This document shows, one piece after another, positions 1 to 7,900 of a stretch of 44,765 nt of DNA. Position 1 is the stretch's first letter. The number at the start of each line of letters is the position of its first letter. Made by a program: the position numbers and the translations under genes. Location: IMG/VR virus record IMGVR_UViG_3300043444_000435, positions 1 to 44,765 of that record. One strand, 5' to 3'. The DNA comes from a virus. A model generated the notes under the pieces. It made no database searches. It worked only from the letters and a program-made list of their open reading frames with translations, and had not been told where the DNA came from.

Positions 1-140
1 TCTCAATAATATTAGATTCTATTTTGCTTACACCTAAATACTATTTATATAAGTAAACCTTACTTGCCCTATCTACCCATATCTTATATACTCTAGGGGT
101 ACAAACACAAGTACAATATACGCAAGTAGATATACTTTAT

Positions 141-737
141 ATGTCATTGATCAATGCCTTTAACAACGTTACAGAACAATCTCTAGTATTAACGAAAGAA
201 TATCTAGAAGTTACACCTTCATTGTCATCTGTTGGAATATATGGATGGAATAAAGAGCAGGATAAGGGAAATACAGATGAAGGTAATACAGTAAAAGTTC
301 AATTTGTTAATGATAGAGGTGTAAAATACGATTTTTCTTACCACGTATGTAAGATAGAATCTGTCACTAAATGCTACGGGTATGTAACTTCATGGAGTAC
401 GGATATAACAAAAGCACTAGATAATAAATACTATGAAAGTTGGGCTTATCATATAGAACAAACCATAAGTAATCTAAAGGAATTTACTTTCGTCAGTAAC
501 AATTATGAGAAATTATGTTTTACTTCATACAATGATGGGTACTTACCTGAATACGACAGTAGTAACTATCCAATAGGATATGCATCTGGGTTTGATGATA
601 GAAAGATTCCTCAATTTACTGCATATAACAGAACCCAACATACAAATACCAATAATGTAACCCATCATAACTATACTTATGTGCAAAGTCTAACTAATGA
701 AGATATAAAGAATGGGTTTGTTGTAATTAAACTTTAA
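141..737 (+). CDS. hypothetical protein, 198 aa
   Basis: I do not recognise this protein. It is rich in Asn, Tyr, Ser and Thr, has no obvious signal peptide or membrane segment, and contains three scattered Cys. The ATG has no clear Shine-Dalgarno sequence; the leader is AT-rich. It is read toward the antisense gene at 916-1299, and the gap between them holds terminator-like hairpins. It lies upstream of terL, so it could be an accessory gene or the end of an upstream module. The open frame and codon use (AGA for Arg, TTA/CTA for Leu) match the neighbouring phage genes, which supports it being real. No function can be assigned. Confidence 0.6.
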   Translation: MSLINAFNNVTEQSLVLTKEYLEVTPSLSSVGIYGWNKEQDKGNTDEGNTVKVQFVNDRGVKYDFSYHVCKIESVTKCYGYVTSWSTDITKALDNKYYESWAYHIEQTISNLKEFTFVSNNYEKLCFTSYNDGYLPEYDSSNYPIGYASGFDDRKIPQFTAYNRTQHTNTNNVTHHNYTYVQSLTNEDIKNGFVVIKL

Positions 738-833
738 CCCTACATTATTTTTATTGACCTTACCCTCATGTACCTATAATATATTAGGTTTTACACTGTA
801 AGTATGTACCTCTCACGCCTCTTAACAATGCGC

Positions 834-855
834 ACCCTGAGGGGTCTCTTTTTAT
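834..855 (+). terminator. weak intrinsic terminator candidate
   Basis: A short ACCC/GGGGT hairpin with a three-base loop is followed by CTCTTTTTAT. It lies about 100 bp after the 141-737 gene. The stem is very short, so this is tentative. Confidence 0.3.
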
Positions 856-861
856 AAGAAT

Positions 862-888
862 AAAAAAGGAGTTATCTAGTAACTCCTT
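862..888 (-). terminator. intrinsic terminator of the antisense gene
   Basis: A perfect 9-bp stem (AAGGAGTTA/TAACTCCTT, loop TCTAG) is preceded on the plus strand by six A residues. Read on the minus strand this is a hairpin followed by a T run, 28 bp after the stop of the 916-1299 gene. It is a textbook Rho-independent terminator. Confidence 0.75.
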
Positions 889-915
889 AATCGGTATTTT
901 ATATATTTTATATAG

Positions 916-1299
916 TTATAGACTTCCTAATCGTTCAAGTACATCTTTACCTGTATGTCCATCCCATGCATAAGGAGGAATTTCTACTTCAGGTACTCTA
1001 AAATCATCCCAGTACTTAGCCTCATAGTGATTACTAACCTGACCTGTAGGAAGAATAGCTACGACAATAAACCATTCATTAGGCTTATCAAAACACCATT
1101 TACCATCTTCATGTTTCCAGCTTTTATGAACCTCACAGACGTTGTTTGCTGCCAATAGGTTAAATAACGCGGCATTATAGACTCGACGAAAATCATATAA
1201 CTCCTTAAAACTATGATAACCATCATGAAGTAATTCTTTTTGGTCTTCAGGTAATTCGTCAATTAATGCTTGAATATCAGTTAGCGATTGTACACTCAT
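916..1299 (-). CDS. WDGH-motif phage protein of unknown function
   Basis: This 127-aa acidic protein has the pattern I associate with a widespread small phage family: D-G-Y-H-x-F-x-E-L-Y near residue 26, a Trp/His/Asp-Gly stretch near residues 61-68, W-F-I-V-V near 76, a central N-H-Y, and a C-terminal W-D-G-H-T-G-x-D-V-x-x-R-L. That family is of unknown function and is usually found with early or accessory genes. Here it is antisense to the late operon. It has its own terminator at 862-888 and starts divergently from terL. The heptamer ACGAAAG abuts its ATG and may overlap the ribosome-binding region. The family recognition is from memory of the motif, not from a search. Confidence 0.7.
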   Translation of the reverse strand: MSVQSLTDIQALIDELPEDQKELLHDGYHSFKELYDFRRVYNAALFNLLAANNVCEVHKSWKHEDGKWCFDKPNEWFIVVAILPTGQVSNHYEAKYWDDFRVPEVEIPPYAWDGHTGKDVLERLGSL

Positions 1300-1333
1300 C
1301 TTTCGTTGTTGTTAAGAACTAGAATATACTAAC

Positions 1334-1359
1334 ATAAACTATAAATATAAACTATAAAT
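1334..1359. repeat. 13-bp tandem direct repeat in the divergent region before terL
   Basis: ATAAACTATAAAT occurs twice head to tail without mismatch, with a decayed third start (ATAG) at 1360. It lies between the divergent starts of the 916-1299 gene and terL, 17 bp before the terL ATG. Direct repeats here could be an operator or part of the late promoter; no clear -35/-10 pair is visible. Confidence 0.5.
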
Positions 1360-1376
1360 ATAGCAATATATAATGT

Positions 1377-3086
1377 ATGGCTTCTCATAAGAAACAGAAA
1401 GAATTATTACAGAAACAACTTGAACTACAACAGCTTAGAGATTATAAGAAACAGGTACAAGCTGATAAAGAACGTTTAGCTAAAATAACTAATTATGCTA
1501 AAGCAGAGAAGTCTTTATATGAATACCATAAATTGACTTGGAATTTTCATGTACCTCAGCCTTTTATTGATAACTGGCATATTGGTGCTATATGTGAACA
1601 TCTTCAAGCTCTTCACAACAGAGAGTTCCGCAATCTTATCATTAACATTCCTCCACGATTTGCTAAATCCACTATTTGTTCCATCTCATTTCCTACATGG
1701 GCTTGGATTAATAAACCTGAAGAACAGTTCATGACTACCTCATATAGTGATGATATTGTTCTAAGAGACTCCACACGTAGTCGTAGTCTTATTCAACATG
1801 AGTGGTATCAAGAAGGTTGGGGACATAGATTTGAACTACGAAAGAATGTAAATCAAAAGAGTCGATATGAGAATAACTTAGGAGGATATAGGATTGCATC
1901 TACTATTGGTGCTGGTAAACAACTTGGAGAAGGCTATACGTGTTTGATTGTAGATGACCCTCTAAAATCTATCGAAGCATTTAATAAAGCTGCATGTAGT
2001 AAGGTCATAGATTGGTGGAAATACACTATCTCTACCCGTGCTAACACTGATAATGCGGTACGTCTGATTATTATGCAAAGACTCTCTGAGATGGACCTTG
2101 TAGAACATATATTAAAAGAAGATGCACAAGAGGAAGATTGGTATCATTTATGTCTTCCTATGCGATATGAGAAGAGACCTAAGTATGTAACAAGAAGTCC
2201 CCTTAAGTTTGTAGACCCTAGAACTGAGGAGGGAGAACTACTTTGTCCTAAGTATCAGAATGAAGCTAAGGTTCGTATCCTAGAGTCTCAACTTGGTAAA
2301 TATGGTACAGCAGCACAGTTACAACAACGTCCAGCTCCCATTGGCGGAGGATTAATTAAAGAGGATGATATCAAGTTCTATGCTCAATCCATCTCTCCCT
2401 ATCAATACCCAATTCTCTTTCACTACCTTATTAGTTCTTGGGACTTTAACTTTGGTGATGAGAATCAAACCTCTAACAATTCATTCTGTGTAGGTCAAGT
2501 ATGGGGATTTGGTAAAGACCAACGATACTATCTGTTACATCAGACTAAAGGACATTGGAGCTTTACGGAACAAATTGATGCTATCAAGCGTATGAATAAA
2601 ATGTTTCCTCAAATCCGATATAACATAATTGAACAAATGGCTACAGGTTCTGCCGCTATTGATACTATACGTAAAGAGCTTCCTCGTCTTAATGTACAAG
2701 GGATTAAACCTAAGGACTTTAACTGGGGTGGAAATAAACAAAATACTAAGCTACTTCGAGTTAACGCTTATCTTCCCGTATTTGAAAACAATAAAGTATG
2801 GATTCCCTCTAAATCTATTGCACCTTGGGTTCTTGAATACGTACAAGAGTTAGTTACATTTCCAGCAAGTCAATATGATGATCAAATTGATGCAACAGTA
2901 TTAGCATTAATGTGGTTTGAAAGTAAGAATCTAATGAAGGGAACTGGAATTGACATAAGTGAAGAGCTTAGAAGAACAGAACAGGAAAGACGATTCTACA
3001 ATACCCAGGACGTTAATAAAGGTAGAATTAATACAGCAACATCAATAGCCTTAAGTGCCTTTGATAAACCAAGAAATATATTTTAA
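1377..3086 (+). CDS. terL: terminase large subunit
   Basis: This is the ATPase-nuclease motor that packages phage DNA into the prohead. An N-terminal charged helix (residues 1-45) precedes the ATPase. The deviant Walker A is I-P-P-R-F-A-K-S-T (91-99), Walker B is C-L-I-V-D-D-P (189-195), and a coupling motif with M-Q-R-L-S-E-M-D lies at 233-240. The RNase H-like nuclease shows S-W-D (354-356), I-I-E-Q (417-420) and Y-D-D-Q-I-D-A (500-506), giving the expected acidic triad near D356, E419 and D501/D502. The length of 569 aa is normal for the family. There is no Shine-Dalgarno sequence before the ATG; the leader is A/T only with direct repeats. No small terminase or portal is visible next to it in this window. 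Confidence 0.95.
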   Translation: MASHKKQKELLQKQLELQQLRDYKKQVQADKERLAKITNYAKAEKSLYEYHKLTWNFHVPQPFIDNWHIGAICEHLQALHNREFRNLIINIPPRFAKSTICSISFPTWAWINKPEEQFMTTSYSDDIVLRDSTRSRSLIQHEWYQEGWGHRFELRKNVNQKSRYENNLGGYRIASTIGAGKQLGEGYTCLIVDDPLKSIEAFNKAACSKVIDWWKYTISTRANTDNAVRLIIMQRLSEMDLVEHILKEDAQEEDWYHLCLPMRYEKRPKYVTRSPLKFVDPRTEEGELLCPKYQNEAKVRILESQLGKYGTAAQLQQRPAPIGGGLIKEDDIKFYAQSISPYQYPILFHYLISSWDFNFGDENQTSNNSFCVGQVWGFGKDQRYYLLHQTKGHWSFTEQIDAIKRMNKMFPQIRYNIIEQMATGSAAIDTIRKELPRLNVQGIKPKDFNWGGNKQNTKLLRVNAYLPVFENNKVWIPSKSIAPWVLEYVQELVTFPASQYDDQIDATVLALMWFESKNLMKGTGIDISEELRRTEQERRFYNTQDVNKGRINTATSIALSAFDKPRNIF

Positions 3087-3115
3087 TACCTAGATATTCT
3101 AGAAATCTATTTTAA
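3072..3115 (+). repeat. echo of the terL 3' end
   Basis: The last 15 bases of terL, including the stop codon (3072-3086, AGAAATATATTTTAA), recur at 3101-3115 with one change (AGAAATCTATTTTAA). The period is 29 bp and the copy again ends in TAA. This is one of several gene-end echoes in the window. Confidence 0.6.
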
Positions 3116-3134
3116 CAACTAATTCATACCCATT

Positions 3135-3848
3135 ATGGTCAAAAAGAATAACGAAAGAAGAAATCAGATACTTAAAGGTGCGGGTATTGCCGCCGGGGGT
3201 ATTGGGGTATTAGGAGCGGGAGCTTATGCATTAAGAAAAGGGAAGTTTGGTAAACCTAAAACCCCTCAGACACAAACATCTAACCCTAATCCTCTTACAG
3301 CACCTCCGTCTGCTCCTAAAGCACCTAGTTCAGCCCCTCCACCTACTCCACCTAAACCACCTAAAGTTTCTAGAAAAAAGAAGAAAGCGGCAAAGAAAGC
3401 TGCCGCAAAAGCCCAAGGACTTAAATATTCTAATAACCACACAAACACTATAGACTTCAATATGTATAAACCTAAATCACGATATGTCTCTGACTATGAT
3501 AATTATGAATTTGGATTTAACCCATTTCGTAAGAAGAGTCTAATCAAAATTGCACCTATTACAGGAAAGAAAAAACTACCGGGTGCATCTAAAACTCCAA
3601 TTACAGATAATCCCATGGCAAGAATGGGGAATAGAAATAAGAGACCTAATCCCCTTGCTGCAAGTAGAGATGATGATTTGAGTAAATCTATTATTGGGCA
3701 AAGACGTACAGCAGGAGCTAATTATTCTAAGATGAATAAAGCCCCTCAGTATAGTTCTCCTGGTGGTAGAGGTATTAATGCAGGATATGCAAAACCCCGT
3801 AAACCTACAAATATGAATCTTAATTCTCGTATGGGACGTAAAAGATAA
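3135..3848 (+). CDS. basic Gly-rich putative internal virion protein, paralogue of the next gene
   Basis: This 237-aa protein begins with Lys/Arg/Asn, then a Gly/Ala hydrophobic segment (about residues 14-33), a Pro-rich linker (residues 40-75), a Lys/Ala-rich stretch (residues 78-93) and the motif D-F-N-M-Y-K-P-K (about 107-114). The rest is basic and low-complexity. It has no recognised domain. The hydrophobic segment, basic tail and F-N-M-Y motif are shared with the 3867-4391 product, so the two are diverged tandem paralogues. Its place between terL and the MuF gene is where a portal would be expected, but nothing here looks like one. It may be an internal capsid or DNA-binding protein. 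A G-rich tract (near 3196-3221) encodes the Gly segment. Confidence 0.75.
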   Translation: MVKKNNERRNQILKGAGIAAGGIGVLGAGAYALRKGKFGKPKTPQTQTSNPNPLTAPPSAPKAPSSAPPPTPPKPPKVSRKKKKAAKKAAAKAQGLKYSNNHTNTIDFNMYKPKSRYVSDYDNYEFGFNPFRKKSLIKIAPITGKKKLPGASKTPITDNPMARMGNRNKRPNPLAASRDDDLSKSIIGQRRTAGANYSKMNKAPQYSSPGGRGINAGYAKPRKPTNMNLNSRMGRKR

Positions 3849-3866
3849 TACTAAAAGTTAAATAAC

Positions 3867-4391
3867 ATGGCAAATAACAAAAAAGATAACAGAAAAAGAA
3901 ATATTGCTATAGGAGCATCTATAGCAGGAGGTCTAGGAGCTTTAGGTACAGGGGCTTATTTTCTTAGGAGAAAAAAACTTGGTAAAACTAAACCCACTAT
4001 GCCACCTAATAAACCCGTAAAAGCTCCCTTTGACCCTTCAGGCCCATCTATTCAACAAATAGAGTGGGCATTAGACGATGTTCTAGGCCCTGTTAGACCG
4101 GTGTACAAACCAAAGTCTATAACAATTGATGATGATATTCCTGTAGCTAGTAAAAGCCCCTCTGGTCCTAGGGTGATATCTATTGATGATGATACACCGG
4201 AGGTTACCTCATATATGAGGAAATCAAAAAAAGGTAAAGTACATAGAGTTAGTAAGAGTAAACTAAAGCGCCGACGTGAACAACAATTAGCTGTAAATAA
4301 ACCCAGAGCAAAGCGGGATACACAATTCATGGGAAAAAACCAAAGCACTCTTAATTTTAATATGTATAGGCCAAATAAATTTAGATTTTAA
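3867..4391 (+). CDS. basic Gly-rich putative internal virion protein
   Basis: This 174-aa protein has the same architecture as its upstream neighbour: a basic N-terminus, a Gly/Ala hydrophobic segment (about residues 13-34), a Pro-rich stretch and a C-terminal L-N-F-N-M-Y-R-P. In the middle is an internal repeat, I-D-D-D-[IT]-P, seen twice. Near residues 116-137 is an Arg/Lys-rich module starting V-T-S-Y-M-R, a version of the V-[KR]-S-[HY]-x-R module found in proteins between 20 and 27 kb. It is 18 bp downstream of the previous gene and in the same transcription unit, ended by the hairpin at 4409-4432. I infer a virion-internal or DNA-associated role; no enzymatic motif is visible. Confidence 0.75.
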   Translation: MANNKKDNRKRNIAIGASIAGGLGALGTGAYFLRRKKLGKTKPTMPPNKPVKAPFDPSGPSIQQIEWALDDVLGPVRPVYKPKSITIDDDIPVASKSPSGPRVISIDDDTPEVTSYMRKSKKGKVHRVSKSKLKRRREQQLAVNKPRAKRDTQFMGKNQSTLNFNMYRPNKFRF

Positions 4392-4408
4392 GTCTATATA
4401 ACAACAAA

Positions 4409-4432
4409 AACCCCACTTATTACGGTGGGGTT
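4409..4432. terminator. bidirectional terminator between convergent genes
   Basis: A perfect AACCCCAC/GTGGGGTT stem with an 8-base loop lies between the stop codons of the plus-strand gene ending at 4391 and the minus-strand HU-like gene. On the minus strand it is followed by TTTTTGTTGTT, so it is strongest for HU. On the plus strand it is followed only by TTAATTATATTT. Confidence 0.75.
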
Positions 4433-4485
4433 AATTATATTTATAACTTAAGTTTTGTTATTCAGCTACAGGGAATTTATGTAGA

Positions 4486-4878
4486 TTATTCAGCGATAGG
4501 ACATTCACCCGTAGGGCATAGTTCACTTTCTTTAGCACCATAAGGAGCTTCACCGTCATAGGTAGCAACCAAAGACTTGAAGCTGCTGTATGCACTAAAG
4601 TTAGGAACATACTTTTCAGGAACTTCAACTTTTACATTGGGATTCTGAGGGTTGTTACGCAAAGAAGCTGCACGATAACGAGCCTCAAATACACCAAACT
4701 CATGCAGTGCTACATCATAACCATTAGCAACAGAAACTTTAATAAAATCCAGTAGTTCACCCACAATCAGAGTGGACTTTTCTTTATTAAGCTTAATACC
4801 TTGGTCAGCAAGCAATCCTTGCATATGAGTACCGAGGTCAGCTTTGGTATAGCGATAGCGTTGAGTACGTGTAGCCAT
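4486..4878 (-). CDS. HU/IHF-family DNA-binding protein
   Basis: This histone-like protein probably bends and compacts DNA as a dimer. The family signature is visible at residues about 60-85: E-F-G-V-F-E-A-R-Y-R-A, then R-N-N-P-Q-N-P, which is the DNA-intercalating arm with its conserved Asn-Pro. An N-terminal T-K-A-D-L helix precedes it. At 130 aa it is longer than bacterial HU (about 90 aa), with a short basic N-terminal extension and an acidic, Cys-containing tail. It is on the minus strand inside the plus-strand late region, with GGAG before its ATG and its own terminator. Codon use is richer in C/G than its neighbours and similar to the capsid genes, suggesting high expression. Confidence 0.9.
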   Translation of the reverse strand: MATRTQRYRYTKADLGTHMQGLLADQGIKLNKEKSTLIVGELLDFIKVSVANGYDVALHEFGVFEARYRAASLRNNPQNPNVKVEVPEKYVPNFSAYSSFKSLVATYDGEAPYGAKESELCPTGECPIAE

Positions 4879-4919
4879 GTTTTGTTCTCCGTGTTTACGT
4901 TGTTTATGTGTGTTATTAT

Positions 4920-7900
4920 ATGGCTACCAAACATAAAAGTCAACATATAAATAGGATTATGTCAGATATTCTTTCTGATACACATAAGCTACAAGAGATA
5001 AAGAATAAAGACAAGAATAAAGTCCTTAGTTTATCTCGGAATGTAAAGAATGAGAACAGACAAGCTAGAGAAGCTAAGGAAGTAGGTAAATTCTTTGATG
5101 ATACTCTCTTTCGTTATAGCAACACAATTAGAGCTAAGATTCGTCAGCTCGTAGTTAATAGTGAGGGTAAAGACTTAGGTATTGGTAAGATACTAAGTCC
5201 TTATCTTAAAGTTCTTTGGTATGAATGTTTACATGAAGGATTATTCTCTGTATATAAGACTAATAATACTAACAGCTATAAATCTGATAAGAACAAGAAT
5301 GACTTTAACCATTATAACAACCCTAGAGTAATTGAATTTGCAACTATAGACTTATCTGGTAGAGGTAAATCAGATGAGAATAAGCCTAAATATAGTGAGA
5401 GACAACAGAGAATTCTAAGTAGAGCACAAAGAGATTCTGTTCCTAGAGGGGTGCAGATGTTAGCTGAGAATATTAAGGATGTTGACTCTTTATCTCCTGA
5501 AATTCAAACTCGTATTCTTGATCATGTACAGCGTAATCCAGGTCAATATAGAGAAGGTGATTTAGATTTAATTTATGAGTCTTTTAATAGGAAGAACAAA
5601 ATACGTTTAAGAGATGCTACAAAGTCTATAGGGGAGGTTCGTACTACTAGTCCGGGGAAAAGTCAGCGTATGGGTTTTGTTCCTTCTAGTACTAAGGAAG
5701 GACAACGTAGAATTCAGAACTTACAGGCTGAACGTGCAGACCTTAAAACTAGAATTAAAAGTACTAAATTAACGAAAGAAGAAGCAAAAGCTTTACGTGA
5801 TTTAGAATCTTTATCACCGGATGCTCAAAATGCAATACGATTAAGGTATTTAGGAAGAGAAATTGATCCTAATGACCCATTATCTGTTGCATTAAATAAG
5901 TCAGAAGCTAAAGAAAATACTAAAAGACTTAAAGAAACTACACGAGAGTTACGGGATAGAGGTGTTCGTGTAGGTAATCCATTAGCAGAATCCAAGTCAC
6001 CTAAGACTCCTAAGGAACCTAAAGGGGCAAAGGTAAGAACCAATACTCGTAAAGGGGATGTTGTATCAAAAGGTTTTGCTAATCAAGAATACGATGAGAT
6101 TATTGATTCTTGGGATACTTTAAGTAACTATGATAGAAGTCGAGTAATTAAGAAACTTGAAGAACAAGAAGCTATTAAAGATATTTTAGAGTCTTCTATG
6201 TCTAAGGAAGATAAAAACTTAAGCTTAAAGTTACTTCTAAATAAAGAAGCTAAGGTAGAAGATTTTCAAAACTTCCGTCCTATGGAAATTCCTGATTCCA
6301 TAAGTAATTGGATTGAAGAAAATGCTACTCGTAGAAAAGCTTACATGGAAGGGTATAGGCAGAATTTACAACTAAAGGTATCTCCTAGTGGTAAAATTCC
6401 TGAAGATTATTTCACTGCTAGGTCTAATACTTTACTTCCTAAGTCTGAAAAAGCTACGAAAGAAGAAATTAAAACAATATTAGCAAATAAGAAACTAACA
6501 GATAAAGAAAAAGTCATTGCTATTGATAGACTTACTGGTCCAGGTAAGAATAGAACTGTAAGACGACAAGTTATTGGATATATTAAAGAGAGAGAAGGTT
6601 TTACTTTAGATAGTTTAGTTAATACAGTTCATACAGCTAGACTTGGTGAAGATAGAGCTTATCAAGGAGTTAATCTTAGAGATAGATTAAAATCTTTACT
6701 TTCGTTGTCCCCTAAAAATATCCCATCTGGTAGTAGACCAGGTACATTAGCTAGAGGTACTGAAGTTGATATAAGAGAACGTATACGAGATATCGAAACA
6801 TATTATCCTTATTTGACAGGTAAGTATGATGCTGCTCAGTATATGGAAGCTCGTACTCTAGAACTTAGTAACTATTATGAGGAAGAGTTTAAGAACGGAA
6901 TTAAAACTCGGATAGCTGAACTATATAAGAATAAAGATATTACTCCATCACAGAGAAAGAAACTAATCTCTGAAATGATTTCTCAAGTAGAAACAGGTAC
7001 ACAACCTTTAAGTAAAGCTGATTCATCTCTTATTACTAGGTTAAGAGAATCATTTAATAAAGAAAGAGTAAAACCCTCTAAAGACCAAAGTACAAAGCTT
7101 GATCGAATTGAAGATGAAGCTCGTAAGATATGGGTACGTAAACAAAGAATTGAATCTTTAATTGCCATACTTCAACAACCCCGTAATCCTTCAGCTACAC
7201 CTGAAGAAGCTAAAGCCTATAATAATAAGAAATTAAAAGCTGTTAAAGAACTATCGGCTGAATTTGGAATTGAAGTTCCAAGAAATGACAAAGGCAATAT
7301 CTCTATTAGTGGATTAAATCCAAGTATAGATAAATTTTATAAAGAAATGGAAGCCTTAGGAATTACTTCGGGAATTAAAGGTACAGATTTTATTGGTAAA
7401 TATACTAAGACTAAAGGTAAAGTTAAGCCTAAGGATGTAGTTCCCGTAGATTCTCTTCCACCTGATTTAGTGGAAGAACTTAAGGTTAGAGGTTTACTTA
7501 GAAGAGGTAAAGGTTCAACAGGTTATCAAGAAACTATATCTCAACAAACTGTAAACACTATAGCTAAGAAGATTAGGACTGAACATGAACGTACTCAGAA
7601 TAGATATACTGGGGTTAACCCTATTGTTGTAGAAGAGCATAAGTCTTTACAGGAAGCACGTAGACAATATAAGACTTTACAAGAAACCTATAGAACTAGA
7701 ACAGCTAGAGGGATAAGTGCTAAGAAACCTCCTTCCTTACAGGAACTCTATATACAAACCCATAGAGCTAGATTAGGAAGAGAACTTAGACCTGATGAGG
7801 TATTAAGTGAAGCTGAGATGAATAACTTAGATAATTTAGTTGTTAATCCTTATCAACGTCTCGATAGAATTCTTAACAATGAAATTACTACAGCTTATAA

